From positions 1,922,001 to 1,986,000 of the forward strand of contig JAHRBC010000006.1 in the NCBI GenBank assembly GCA_022702545.1: DNA of 64,000 nucleotides, read 5' to 3'. A program made the position numbers and the translations under genes. The notes below the pieces were generated by a model. It did no database searches. It had not been told where the DNA came from and saw only the letters and a list, made by a program, of their open reading frames with translations. The stretch comes from Phycomyces nitens. Taxonomy: Eukaryota > Mucoromycota > Mucoromycetes > Mucorales > Phycomycetaceae. Below, in pieces: positions 11,037-22,323 of this stretch (positions are counted from its first letter, which is position 1; each line of letters begins with the position of its first letter).

Positions 11037-12604
11037 TCAAATGCTGGTCTGGATGTTCTCCCAAATAGCCAATTTTTGCTGCTCAAGAAAAAGCTGGCTT
11101 CTGGCATATTCACGCAGGCAGCTGATCATGTCTCTACTGCGTTTGGGTTGTTGCTCTCTCATGTCCTGTTCAAGATGATTGTCGATGGCTTCATACCGCT
11201 TCAAACTTTCTCTTTCTGTTCGTCGGGCCTAGAAATCAAGGGGACATGATTAATAAGACCAGTTAAATTGAATACAGGAAATATGGACTTGCAATGTCAA
11301 GGTCTTTGATGGCACCATCTGCTCTCGTCCGGTCAATAGTTCCCGAAGACTTTAATCGCTCTACTTGTCGAAGGCTATGCTCAGTTTGTTTGCGACTGGT
11401 GAGATACTCGGATAGGGCTCCTAGTCGACGTTGCATCGTGGTCTGTGATGATAAATGAGAATTGGAAATCAAGGTGTATAAAACGGTGATTGACTTGCCT
11501 GGGCTGCTTCTGTGTTTCTAATCTGGTAATTCACCTCATCTCCTAAAGTTTCTAGTGTCGCACACGCCTTGCAACAATAGTGAGGATTAAGCTTCACAAA
11601 CACTTGGCCCCCTCCCCCTCCCCCCCCTTTTTTTTTATTTATATATACCTGTGATTTTTCAATGGCTGATAGCTGCTGACAACCCTTGGTGATTCCTTTG
11701 TATAGACTGTACTTGAAGGTTGGGAATGTATTCCTAAAGTAAAGACTTACATGAACAAACAAGGATTCCGTTCTCTGCCGCCATATGTGATCCAAGATGA
11801 CCCAAGTTCAACCCAAGATTGGCTGATCACTGGAATAAATCACTTGTTAATTATGACACCGATAGCTGTAACCGTGGTTACTCACATTTATGTTCATTTG
11901 AGATACGCTCAATCTGCAGAGACCAGTCTTTAAAGGTCTGAAGGATGTCGGTTAAACAGGCCTGTTGCTGCATATATGCAGGCTCCATATCTCTTTCGGA
12001 CACAAGCACAGTTGCAGGCTTAGTCTGACGAGTCTTTTTTAGTAATGGCCTAAACTATATGCTTATGCGTTCAGTGCCACAAAACAACAACAATGATAAA
12101 CTATTGATTTAAACATTGACCCCTTAATACGTACTCCTACTTCACTTTCCACAAATTCTCGGAGGCCTTCACTAGGCTGAATGCGTGGGTGGTCAACAAT
12201 ACGATCCAGCCATCTCTGAAGCTTATATTCAACTTGATCTGTATTATCGTTATTGTGAAACTGGATTATAGGGTTGCGGCCAACACTGAACCACCACTGG
12301 CGCACCACCCGCCGACCATCCTTATCATAACGTGGGACAGGACATGCGGGCAAGACTGGTATAAAAACGTCTTCAAGTGTTGCAACGAGATGATCATGGA
12401 GTTTTTGGAGCTCACTATAGTATCTCGGGAAACGTCTGTGTTTGTGTTTGTACTTTTGTAAATCGGTCTAAGACTAGGATGAGATGCCGAATGACAAACG
12501 ATGATTCTTACTTTGGCTTCTATCCAAAACACTGGGTCTTTGCGATGGTAATCAACTGTTGAGATGAGTAATTCAACTGCTTTCATTTGATTTTGTTCGT
12601 CCAT
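11037..12604 (-). CDS. VPS17: Vps17-like retromer sorting nexin (PX-BAR)
   Basis: A multi-exon minus-strand gene, ATG at 12604, stop at 11037-11039. The protein has an N-terminal PX domain: RKDPVFWIEAK, then a YSELQKLHDHL segment, FIPVLPACPVPRY, then a QRWLDRIVDHPRIQPSEGLREFVESEVG end that matches fungal Vps17 closely in pattern. The C-terminal half is helical and BAR-like, with SLRQVERLKSSGTIDRTRAD and a terminal ENIQTSI. Vps17 pairs with Vps5 to form the membrane-bending part of retromer, which returns cargo from endosomes to the Golgi. The N-terminus is very short, with PX starting near residue 8. At least five introns are needed; one, around 11580-11650, contains a C/T-rich tract. Assignment to Vps17 rather than another SNX-BAR rests on the PX end and the SSGTIDRTRAD region. 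Confidence 0.85.
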
Positions 12605-12904
12605 TTCGTAACAAGGAAAAAAAATAAAAAATAAAAAAATAAAATAAAATAAAATAAAGAGAGCGGGGGGGAAAGGATTACTTTACTCTACTTTTAATTA
12701 AAGATAGAGGATATACATGCATACAAACATATAGCATATATACATATACATATATTATATATATATACTGTATATATTGTATATGTTGTGCGTGCTCTGG
12801 GTGGTGTTTGTGAAAGAGAGAGAGAAGAAGAAAAAGGTTGACAAGATATTACGCTAAATAATATATATGTATATATATATATAATATATAAAGAGTGAAA
12901 GAGG

Positions 12905-14997
12905 TTATGCACTATCATCCTCGAGACCATGTATGCCAAAGTCAAGAACCTCAAACGACGTCACATTTTCTCTACAAAAAACAAAAAAGAAAAAGAAAAA
13001 AGAAAAGACGGTTGAGAGATGGGTTAAGAATACGAGTATGGGCTTACTTGCGGACGGCTGCGACACAACGACGCTCATTAAAGGCCACACGCCACACACT
13101 TGAGACGTCTGTAATGAGGTCGGCCATGTGTCTTCCTGTTCTGATGTCCCACATTTTGAGACCTCCTTCTGAACCAGATATAACCTTGGTGTCATCATGC
13201 TGGAAGCAGGTTATTGCACCCTGATGGCCCGATAATACATGCTCGCACACACCGGAATCTGGAGCCCAGATACGCAGTGTGGCATCTGCTGCAGCAGAAA
13301 CAAGATGCTGGTCAGTCAAACCCAACAGGCCGACCAAAATTGTGTGTCCTCCGAGAATGCGCAGACATTCGCCTGTGTTGAGGTCCCAAATACGAACAAA
13401 ATTGTCCATTGACCCACTCATGCAGCGGTTGTGTTGTGGATCAATTACAACAGAGTACACCTTTTGAGTGTGTCCCTCCATACGGTGTAGCAACTGTCCG
13501 GTTTGGACATTCCATACACCAACTGTATTGTCATAGCTGCCACTGACCAGGATGTTGCCATGGGCTGCAATCGCCCGCACAGACTGGGAGTGGCCTGTTA
13601 AAGTGTGCATAAACCACGGATTTGGCCCTACGCCGTGGTATTCTGGTTCGCCTTCCTGTGGCAATCGCCAGACTCTCAGAGTAGAATCACGTGACCCTGT
13701 TACGATGAGTGGCTGGGACGGTTCCATCCGGCCGTTGACAAGAGTGGGCTGTATAATCTGCAGACATCGGACGGTTGAAGTATGGCCTGCAAAAACATGT
13801 GTGCACACTCCGCGCGCAATATCCCAGACTCGGATAGTTCGATCTGTTGACCCACTAACTATTGTGTTCCCGACGTATTCTAGTGCCCATACACCTCCTT
13901 CATGGCCCGTGAGTGAATTAAGAAGCCTGCCAGTCGAGGTTTCATAGATGTTAATAAGATAGTCATCAGCCCCCGAAATGATTTTGTCATCGTCAAACTG
14001 AAGACAGGTCACCACATGCGTGGGATGACCAATAAATACTGTTCGTTTTGCTCTTCCTAATTCCCAGTTTCTTTCCATTATGCTGTGATGGCGATATATA
14101 GCTTTGAAAGGATGGAAAGGAAAGTGGGTCTTTGAAAACGTAATTGAGGGTGAAGTGACGTCAGCTGAGTACCCGTCTTGTGTGAGAAGCATCAGCCATG
14201 TCTGGCTATCGCCATCGATCAAGCGTCGCCACTGTCGGGTGACACAGGCAGCCCTGCAGAGAGAGGGGGCATCGAGACGGCGGATGATGTTGAGGCCGAG
14301 TTCGTGCGGAAGACTGGCAAGGAAGTCACGCTTGAGAACCGGCAGAATGAGACCGTTTACTAGCTGAAGACTGTCGAGTGTGGACCGTTTGAGGATCTCG
14401 AGGTAAACGGAATCGCGCTGGGTGGGGGTTAGAGAATCAAATGTTTTTAGCATTGCTGGTAGCTGGAGAAGGGCGCGGAGAGTGGGCCGACTAGATGATG
14501 AGGTGGGTTTATGGGAGGGAAAATAGGTGTCTTCGATGGGGCGAGAGCGATCTGGAGTAGGTGAGGGTGACGGTAAAGCGTTGGGATCCATATACGATGT
14601 GTCTGGTATACGTCCTACTCTAGCACGCTTATATGTAGACGTAGGACAGTCATCGCATGTTACGGACCGTTTGCGAGGTGACAATGAACGCTGAAAGATT
14701 TTCTAGAGAATGGGCGATTAAGTATAGATGCTTTTTGTATTTTTTTATTTTTGATTGAGCAGATTATGAGATGAGGATTCTTACAGTGGTATCACACACT
14801 AATGATCCTGCAAGTGGGTAAAGTGGAGAGTGTCTGTCGGAAGATCGTACTTGTAATTGTTCAGAGGACGAGGTAGAGGACGAGGAGGAGGAAGAGGAAG
14901 AGATACGGACAAGAGTTGAGGGTGCTTGGGAATTAAGAGAGGTGGGAAGAGTCAGAGAGAGAGGCAGATGCCAGGAGAGACGGTCAGAGGATTTCAT
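12905..14997 (-). CDS. CDC4: Cdc4/Fbw7-like F-box WD40 substrate receptor
   Basis: Three exons on the minus strand: ATG at 14997, a Ser-rich first exon, a long second exon down to about 13047, and a short last exon ending LEDDSA-stop at 12905. The order is a disordered Ser/Pro N-terminus, a dimerisation-like helix (LTPTQRDSVYLEILKRS), an F-box (FLASLPHELGLNIIRRLDAPSLCRAACVTRQWRRL), and seven WD40 blades with GH...WD signatures (GHEGGVWALEY, GHTSTVRCLQI, GHSQSVRAIAA, GHTQKVYSVV, GHTILVGLLG, GHQGAITCF). Such proteins recruit phosphorylated substrates to SCF ubiquitin ligase and control cell-cycle regulators; a WD40 arginine cluster normally binds the phosphodegron. The frame just upstream of 14684 lacks an ATG, which requires the first exon. 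Other F-box WD40 proteins such as sconB or TrCP are the alternatives. Confidence 0.88.
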
Positions 14998-15563
14998 TCT
15001 TGTTTTTATATATATATATCTACACAAAAAGACCACTGAACGCTCCTCTGTCTTATCTAGAAGGCTGTGCCAGCACTACCCGATGGTTAACTGAAAAGAG
15101 AAAAAGAAGAAGAAGAAGAGGGGGGGGTGGGGTGGGAGAAAGGTAGAAGAAGAAGAAGATGGGCGGGATACAAAATCGGCCACGAGAAACTCCTCTCAAC
15201 TGCCGTCACAAACATTTTCTCAAGTGCTTGTGTTTTATAATACATTTTATTCACATATACACATTATCCTTTACATGATTCTGATTTTGATTTTGATGTT
15301 GAATTTCGAATATGAATTTCATTATTATTATTTTATTTTTGATTCTGTAAGCTCAGGCTAGCAGAGATTGGTGTATAATTAAGGGGATGTAGAACAAGGG
15401 GATGCGATTGGTTGAGACTTAAATAGGATTTGTTTCAATGATAACAATAAATAAACATATATATAAATATATATAAAAAGGAAGGGGGTATGGACAGCTA
15501 TAATACAAGGGTAGATACAGGGAAAAAACAAAAACATTGCAAATCCAAGGCTAGTTGGAAGAC

Positions 15564-16532
15564 TTAGGAACTCTTCTTCTTGGAACAAAGACGAGAGCAT
15601 TGGTTGCATTTGAGGGGGCGATTGCCAGAAGGACCACTAGAAACCAGAGCTGGGGCCTTTTGTCCTGGAGTCAGTAGAAAGTATCCTCGACTGCCACCTG
15701 ATTCCTCTTGCAACAGCATCGACTCATATAATGTGCGGCTGTCAACCCAAACACTTGGGTATTTTACACGAGCGACGTCCATAATAAGTGTCATTCCATC
15801 CTTGGAGTTGTGTCCACCAATAGGGCTAAAATGGCCCTCTCCTTGCTGTCCCAGGTGGGACCGGGCGTAATTCACTACCATTTGGCTGTCTGGGTTCGAA
15901 GTAACACGTTCAAGATCCAAAAGAAATTGGCTATAGCCTCCAACTGATGCTCGCTTTGGCTCAACATTGCAGTGTGTCTGAGCAAGGCAAGTGAATTCAT
16001 CAAACGGAATTCCGTGTTTGTACATTGCTTCCTTTGGAGAGCATGTCTTTAACTGGTCACCAGAGAACCATCGCCAGTTTCCCTTCCAGATACGCTTGGG
16101 GTCGATTTCGAGAGCATTTAGTGCCATGGCAACTATATATATAAAAAAACATTAAAACACAAATCCTTATAAACACAATTTTTTTAAGAGCTTACGTGAG
16201 CTGACACTGGCAAGTGCAGGGGAAGACTGTGTAGAGAAATTGCCCATGAGTTTAAAGAAGCTCTCGGCCTGTCCTTGGTCCATCGCTCCTCTGAATAGCC
16301 GTTTTCCTTCTGTGGATGTAAAGTCTACCAGGTTTACCAAGGTTTTTGGTGCGACAAAGGCAAATAGGGGTAAATAAGGAGGATAGACCGCATTAGTGGC
16401 ATTGACCACAGTGGTGACTTGGCGGTGGATTTGTGATGTGGTTGGGAACCAGCTGCGGGTGAATTTGTTTATGTTGTTGGTTGATATAGACTTTGTGGCG
16501 TGTCTGGCAAAGGAGAATGTGCGTGAGGCCAT
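15564..16532 (-). CDS. Phytochelatin-synthase homologue lacking the catalytic Cys
   Basis: Two exons (start 16532; intron about 16136-16195; stop 15564-15566) give about 301 residues. Homology to phytochelatin synthase (PF05023), which makes metal-binding peptides from glutathione, is clear: EGKRLFRGAM, ESFFKLMGNFSTQS, MALNALEIDPKRIWKGNWRWF, GIPFDEFTCLAQ, GEGHFSPIGG, LIMDVARVKYPSVW. The triad His (residue 213) and Asp (231) are kept with family spacing. The nucleophile is not: the normal SEPAYCGLASL reads SSPALASVSSL, with Ala108 (codon at 16209-16211) at the Cys position. The N-terminus (MASRTFSFARHATKS, with Arg, Lys and Ser and no acidic residues for about 65 residues) resembles a mitochondrial presequence. 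The usual long Cys-rich C-terminal domain is reduced to CNQCSRLC. Canonical transpeptidase activity is therefore unlikely; another role or a non-functional paralogue is possible. Confidence 0.9.
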
Positions 16533-18545
16533 TTGGATATAGAAAGATGTGAAAAAGTAAAGAAAGAAGTGAAAAATGATAATTATCAGATCCTGGACAC
16601 CAAGTTTAAATAGATTTTTTTCGCTCTTGGTCCCTGACTGGCTAGATGTTTATCAGATTGTAAATCTTCCATCTCCGCTCATCTCCATCTGATAAAATTT
16701 TCTCCATTCCCATTTTTGCGGCTATAAGATCTGATAAATCTAGACGTTCCCATGGTGATTTACACATCTGTCCGCTTGGACTGTTCCGTTTTTGATTCGC
16801 TTATCATTTACTCAATTTTATCAGATCTATTTTGGCTGGCATTCAACCCCATTAGGGTTAATCAGGTTGAATATTTTCATCTTCTTATTATCTCTTTCAT
16901 CAAGCCTCTTTGCTTTCATTCTTTAGTCAGCCTAGAATATGAGCGGTATTTTTCTTTCTTGAACAGATGCAAATTCCCAGCACTTTTTGAGCGCTATCAA
17001 AGCTTTTCTGCTGTTAATATTTACAATCTATTGATGGTTAAGACTGATTTGATGATATTGGAATGCCATCTTTTGCACTTTTACAATTTACCTTGTGGGC
17101 CAATGGAGGCCATGGTTGATTCCCAAAAAGATAAAATCTCCACACTAGAATCGTGCTTAGCCACAAGGGACCCAGTGATATTATTGGTGGAACGAGGGTC
17201 GATGCTCTGATTGATTTTAATGGTGGGCGCCCCTTGGAATACGGATTGTTTTTTTTTATATATATACACGTTTACATTACGGACAATGCTCCTATTCATA
17301 GGTCAATTGATAAAATAAAAGACCTTTTTTTTTATTGCTAGTTCACATAGTCTGTGACCTGCTTTTTGCTATTGATTTAACCATATTCATGGAACTTTAA
17401 GGTCGGCCAAGAAATCTTTCAGCAAAAGCAGTGATTTTTTCTTTCTCTTTACAAATAATAGAGTATATTATAAATAAATGTATACATGATAATTTCATTC
17501 TCCGAATTATACCCATCAGATATTCCTTTTATAGAAAATGATTATTGTTAATATTACAAACTAGCCTTTTAATCTCAAGGCACCTCCAATCAATAGATGT
17601 AGATACATGTGCACTATTGGTAAGTGCTGAGTAATTTGTCTCAGGTATTTATATATATACATATTTAAAAATTTATTTATGGATGCTGTAACAAAAGGAC
17701 ATGCATTCTGATGATGTGAATATTGTGCTTAGCATACATTTAAAATAAAATAAATAAAAAAAATGTATATTTCCAGTGACAGGCCCATTTCAATATGGTG
17801 TAAATGCCAAAAAGTCTGTTTTAATTATAAATGATCCATTTCTTTAAATAAGGGTTAGTTTGCGAGGTCGAAAATGTGTATTTAGTATCTGTAAAAAGAA
17901 AAAGGGGGGGAAACATGGCAATTGCTTTTATGCTTTCAAAAGTAACATAAGAAGAAGAAGAAGAAGAAGAAAAGGGGGGAGGGGGAGGGACCTTTGGTTG
18001 CGCAATAAAGAGCAATCAGCACAAACCTAAATTTGTACTTTATATTTTATATATATAAGGCTGATTTAGCAGAATATTTCTTTTTTTCTGAAAAAAAAAT
18101 TGAGCTATGGATAAGGAGGCAGTTTAGACTATATGTATATTCTGGTTAAAGAGGTAGACGGATCAAAAGTTATTATAATATTTCATGGTTCTTGTATATT
18201 GAGCCATCAACGCATCAGCCCAACTTCTCATATACATATGTATATATATACATATATATTTTCTTTCAAGTTTTTTTTGGGGGGACTTTTTGGAATATTC
18301 ATGGCATAAATGGCAGTAACAAGCCCTTTTTTGTGCTCTGTGGCTTTACTGCAAAGAAGTTGCTCATCTGGTCAGCCATTCTATCTAGATTCTATTATTA
18401 AACAAAATATATATGTATATGTACAATCTGTTTAAATAGTGTAAACACTTGCTACAAAGCCACCTTGCAGTCAGGTCATACAATCCAACCTTATCAACTA
18501 ATCAAGTCCCTTCTTTCTTTTACCAAATACTCAAAATCTCGGATT
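16533..18545. other. Gene-poor spacer with a DDE-transposase scrap
   Basis: About 2 kb between the phytochelatin-synthase homologue and a membrane-protein gene. It contains a GAA run at 17950-17971, several AT runs and the scrap listed at 17160-17341. A 152-codon frame at 16752-17210 shows no family motif and I do not treat it as a gene. Confidence 0.4.
17160..17341 (+). pseudogene. Possible DDE transposase fragment
   Basis: A short forward frame ends YITDNAPIHRSIDKIKDL. The DNAPIH motif is the second-Asp motif of Tc1/IS630-type DDE transposases. Upstream and downstream conserved motifs could not be found in the same frame, so this is at most a fragment of a third, separate element. Confidence 0.4.
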
Positions 18546-19444
18546 ATGACAACTCAACAAAAAGTGCTTTGTTGCATTCCTGCCCGTATAGGCGTTATCC
18601 TAATGTCTACCTTGATGTTTGTGAGTTGATGTGCCTTTGACCAACATTTGCTCATTCCATCAAAATGATCTAGTTGGTATACGTTGCAATCGTCGTCGTT
18701 TCGTTTGTCAAGCGGGATGGTAAGCCAACTTTTGGCTTCAAAAAATAATAATAAAACTTTGCTGACCGATTGTTAGAGATGGAGCTGTGGGCCACTACCA
18801 AGCAGTCGACGGACACTGATTTCACAAAAGAGGCCTTTAACGGGCTATTTTATGCATTTACCTCTGTATTTATTGTATACGCTGTCGTATTGGTATACGG
18901 CATCATTTCTGCATTCATGGTAAGCAACCTCCATCTATTCATCCCTGATCAACTACTTATTGTCTTGAGATAGGATAACCACAAAATGGTTCGGATATAC
19001 CACGTCTTGAATTGGTTCTTTGTCTTGCTGGTATTGACAAGCACATTGGCCTACTGGATATACTTCAAGGTCAAGCAAAATGTATATGTAAATGACTGCC
19101 AGGACTATGAGAATTCAAAGAACCAGACAACCGAGAGCACATATAGCCCGGTTGCTATACCCGGCAAGACCACTGTGGCAGGTGGGGCCGACAAGTCCCA
19201 CTGTATTGATTTGGTTAATAAGCTGGTTATTGGCACTGGTGTGGTTGTATTTGTTGGCAACTTTATCCAGGTAAGAAAAGGGACCCGGTATTGATTATAT
19301 ATATATATATATATATTTGGCACTTAAATTGTATGGCAGGTCTATATCGCCAGTTCAATTGGAATTTACTCTACAGCCCTCAAGCGCAACAATCAGCACC
19401 AAAGGCTCCATTCACAGGATGATGATGAACTCGAAAAATTCTAG
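18546..19444 (+). CDS. Four-helix membrane protein (tetraspan type)
   Basis: Five exons with consistent phases: MTTQQKVLCCIPARIGVILM... from the ATG at 18546, then exons resuming near 18674, 18777, 18974 and 19341, ending DELEKF-stop at 19442-19444. The product is about 220 residues with four hydrophobic helices: two at 10-40 (broken by a splice), then FYAFTSVFIVYAVVLVYGIISAF, WFFVLLVLTSTLAYWIYF, and VIGTGVVVFVGNFIQVYIA. A loop with two Cys and N-glycosylation-type NQT lies between helices 3 and 4. The CC-x-PARIGV start recalls LAPTM/tetraspan-like endomembrane proteins of fungi, but I cannot name a family firmly. The acidic DDDELEKF tail is probably cytosolic. Confidence 0.75.
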
Positions 19445-19447
19445 ACT

Positions 19448-19468
19448 CACGTGTGCAATGTGACGTCA
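19448..19468. promoter_or_regulatory. Adjacent E-box and CRE palindromes upstream of RAD6
   Basis: A CACGTG palindrome (19448-19453) and a perfect TGACGTCA palindrome (19461-19468) lie 8 bases apart, right after the stop of the preceding gene and about 215 bases upstream of the RAD6 start. These are consensus sites for bHLH and CREB/ATF-type factors. Binding is inferred only. Confidence 0.35.
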
Positions 19469-19680
19469 AGTCAAGCTTATTCAACTTGATACAACTTTTT
19501 TTATTTTAATTTTTATAAAAAAATCCTCCCTTTCTCTCTTTATTTATTACTTTTTAAAGAGGGAGAAAAAAATTAGCAATCTCGAGCCCATCGATAGCCA
19601 ACTCTACAGCTTATTTTTATCCAAAAAGATACATCACTCTAAATAAATAAAATCCCAAAAACCAAATACCTGTTTTTACA

Positions 19681-20371
19681 ATGTCAACACCATCAAGAAG
19701 ACGTCTTATGCGCGATTTTAAGCGACTCCAGAGTGATGCACCAGGCAAGATTGATTCAGCTAATTGTTAATATTGTCCTAACATCATATTGTTCCTTAGG
19801 AGGTGTTTCGGGTAAATCTAACCAGAGGCCCCAGAACCTATTCAGAGCACTAATGCATAGATGATAGGCGCACCTTGTTCGGATAACATCATGCAATGGA
19901 ATGCAGTAATCTTTGGTCCATGTAAGATGCATTACTAAGCATCAACCTTTTGTGCTCACAATATATAGCCGACACACCGTTTGAGGATGGTACATTTAAG
20001 CTCGAGCTCCACTTTGAGGAGACTTATGTAAGTCTATATGGCTAGCAAAATTATATTGGGAGAGAGAGAGAGAGAGATAGAAGGGGGTCTAACCCAATCT
20101 ACTCTAGCCAAACAAACCACCACAAGTCAAGTTCATCTCCAAAATGTTCCATCCCAACGTTTACGCCAATGGAGAACTCTGTCTGGATATCCTACAGAAC
20201 CGATGGAGCCCAACCTACGATGTGGCTGCCATCCTGACCAGTATCCAGTCTCTCCTACACGACCCCAACCCAAATTCTCCTGCCAATGCAGAAGCAGCCA
20301 ATTTGTACCGTGAAAACAGAAAGGAGTATGTTAGAAGAGTTCGTGAGACAGTTGAGAGTTCTTGGGAATAA
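19681..20371 (+). CDS. RAD6: E2 ubiquitin-conjugating enzyme Rad6/Ubc2
   Basis: Five exons encode a protein almost collinear with fungal Rad6 (about 150 residues): [56 protein letters not shown], then [21 protein letters not shown] with the HPN motif and the active-site Cys, and [18 protein letters not shown]. Rad6 transfers ubiquitin to PCNA (with Rad18), histone H2B (with Bre1) and N-end-rule substrates (with Ubr1). The first intron, 19745-19799, begins with GC rather than GT (CCAG/GCAAGA). It ends without the long acidic tail of the budding-yeast protein, as in most other eukaryotes. The 3' end converges on the EF-Ts gene with 94 bases between stops. Confidence 0.96.
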
Positions 20372-20465
20372 ACATTTGGTTGTTCAGTTTGTTTTTTATT
20401 GTCTACTGGTTTCTATTGATCTTACACTTTTTTTGGGGGGGATTATAAATACACAAAACATATGC

Positions 20466-21547
20466 TTAGTTGCCACGAACGGTTCTCATAACCTCGTCGG
20501 CAAAGTCATTTTCCTTTTTCTCAATACCCTCGCCCACCTGCCAGCGTGCAAAGTCAACAACCTCGGCACCTTCCAGACCAGCATTCTTGGCAACCTCGTC
20601 AACATATACAGCCACATTCTGGTCAGGACGGAGCATAAAGGCCTGCTCGGTCAAAACAGAGCTAGTAATGTATTCCTCTGGGTTATTCTGCTCAAGTACA
20701 CTTGCAGGGACCTGTTCCTTGGTCAGATAAGCGGGGCTGTAGCCAACTACCTGGCGTGCAACCTGGCGAGCTGTCTTTGCCAATGCAGTACGGCCTCCTT
20801 CTTCAAGCTCATTGACAGAAACCTTGCGAGGCTGAAGCACAGCAATTCCTCCAATCTTTCCGGCCGAAGCATCGCCACCGTGTACGTACGCAGCAGAAAT
20901 ACCGTCAACCACAACTGCGGCACGGCGAAGGGTAATATTCTCGCCAAGCTTTCCGATTGTTTCTACAATAGACTCTTGGACAGTTTTGCTGAGATCCACC
21001 GAGGTTTCGTTGGCTAAAGGCATAAGTGGCGCATTCATAAGACCCTGTACGGAGAGATGCTCAATTGCATTCTTTCCGGATGCAGGTGTGTCGTGCAAGA
21101 GCAACGAGGTTGTTGCAATGCGAGCAGCGAGGTTCTTAAATAAATCGTTGCGGGATACAAAATCGGTCTCGCAGTTGAGCTAAAGAAAGGGTTGTAAGGA
21201 CCAAACTCAGAAGACAATCCCCCTCTTAAAAAACCCACTTCAATCATGGTGCTTCTGTTGTTGACAGAGGCAATTGTAATAAGACCTTCGCCAGCAGTTC
21301 TGCCAGCAACCTTTTCGGCCTTCTTTGCGCCAGAGGCCTGGGCATCGGCTGAGAGCCATTCCAGTGCCTTTGCATAGTCATTGTCGTTTTTTACCAAGGC
21401 TTCTTTGGCCTTTGTCATGGAAACTTCGGTTTCCTGGCGGAGTTTGGCAAGAAGCTTAATGTTGGGCTTGACTTGGGTGCTGTAGGCACGTGTGATGCCA
21501 AAACGACATGGCACAAGAGAAGCACGAAGACCAATGAATGAGTTCAT
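20466..21547 (-). CDS. TSF1: Mitochondrial elongation factor Ts
   Basis: Two exons (start 21547, one intron about 21181-21239, stop 20466-20468) encode about 335 residues. The N-terminus (MNSFIGLRASLVPCRFGITRAYST) is a mitochondrial presequence. Then come the UBA-like domain (KLRQETEVSMTKAKEAL), the core signature CETDFVSRN and two dimerisation subdomains, ending FARWQVGEGIEKKENDFADEVM. EF-Ts recycles GDP-bound EF-Tu during mitochondrial translation. The gene is divergent from RPL30, with 257 bases between the two start codons, so a shared promoter region is likely. The donor of its intron is GTGGGT. Confidence 0.95.
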
Positions 21548-21804
21548 GAGAAATGAGCAGGGGGAAAAAGGGGTTGGAGCGGGGTTAATGGAAGATGTCC
21601 ATTTGACAGCGCAAGGGTGGCTTACTCGAGAATAAAGACGTCACACTTTGACTGTTGAAAATTTTGTATTTTTCATTCAAAGGGGACCAGCTCAGACGGC
21701 GAGTTGTGAACCCTCCTCTTTCTATCCATCCTCGACTTGGTATGCAGTTTGAAGACTACAGACCCAAACAGCCATGATTTATAATTTTTACGTTCTAGTT
21801 AGCA
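21548..21804. promoter_or_regulatory. Short divergent intergenic region EF-Ts / RPL30
   Basis: The starts of EF-Ts (minus) and ribosomal protein L30 (plus) are 257 bases apart, so both promoters must overlap here. A GACGTCAC half-CRE lies at 21637-21644. A GTATGC at about 21739 and TTCTAG at about 21798 could bound an intron in the RPL30 5' leader; this is not proven. Confidence 0.4.
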
Positions 21805-22323
21805 ATGGCCCCCATCAAGAAGACCAAGAAGAACACCGACACCATCGGTTCCCGCCTCCAGCTTGTCACCAAGTCCGGAAAGTACACCCTTGGTTACAAG
21901 TCCACCTTGAAGACTCTTCGTCAGGGCAAGGGTAAGTTATATCACAATACTCCGGGGGACAGGAGCCCATAAAAATATATAAAAAAAGAATGCAGCCACC
22001 CTGTTCTGCACGGGCAGAGATCGTCCCCCCCATTCCACTAACACTTGTGAAATCTCTATAGCCAAGTTGGTCATCATTGCTGGCAACTGCCCCCCTCTCC
22101 GCAAGTCCGAGATTGAGTACTACGCCATGTTGTCCAAGACCGGTGTCCACCACTACAACGGCAGTAAGTGCCCCATAAAAGTTGAAATATTTTTCAGTGA
22201 TTTAATGGTTTTTTTCCCTCTTTAGACAACATCGACCTTGGTACCGCTTGCGGTAAGCTCTTCCGCGCCAGCGTCCTCTCCATCACCGATGCTGGTGACT
22301 CTGATATCTTGAGCGCCCAGTAA
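21805..22323 (+). CDS. RPL30: 60S ribosomal protein L30 (eL30)
   Basis: Three exons: [20 protein letters not shown]... to about 21930, [25 protein letters not shown] and TGVHHYNG to about 22163, then [19 protein letters not shown] to SDILSAQ-stop at 22321-22323. This matches eukaryotic L30 over its full ~110 residues. L30 binds kink-turn RNA in the large subunit, and in budding yeast it represses splicing of its own transcript by binding near the first donor; whether that happens here cannot be read by eye. Codon use is more GC-ending (AAG, GGC, ACC) than in neighbours, as expected for a highly expressed gene. Confidence 0.97.

Noticed and set aside
16752..17210. 152-codon plus-strand frame
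   Set aside because: No family motif, AT-driven hydrophobic composition, and its end overlaps a transposase-like fragment in another frame.
20286..21017. 243-codon plus-strand frame opposite the EF-Ts gene
   Set aside because: It is antisense to a clearly conserved gene and begins inside the RAD6 last exon; no independent motif.
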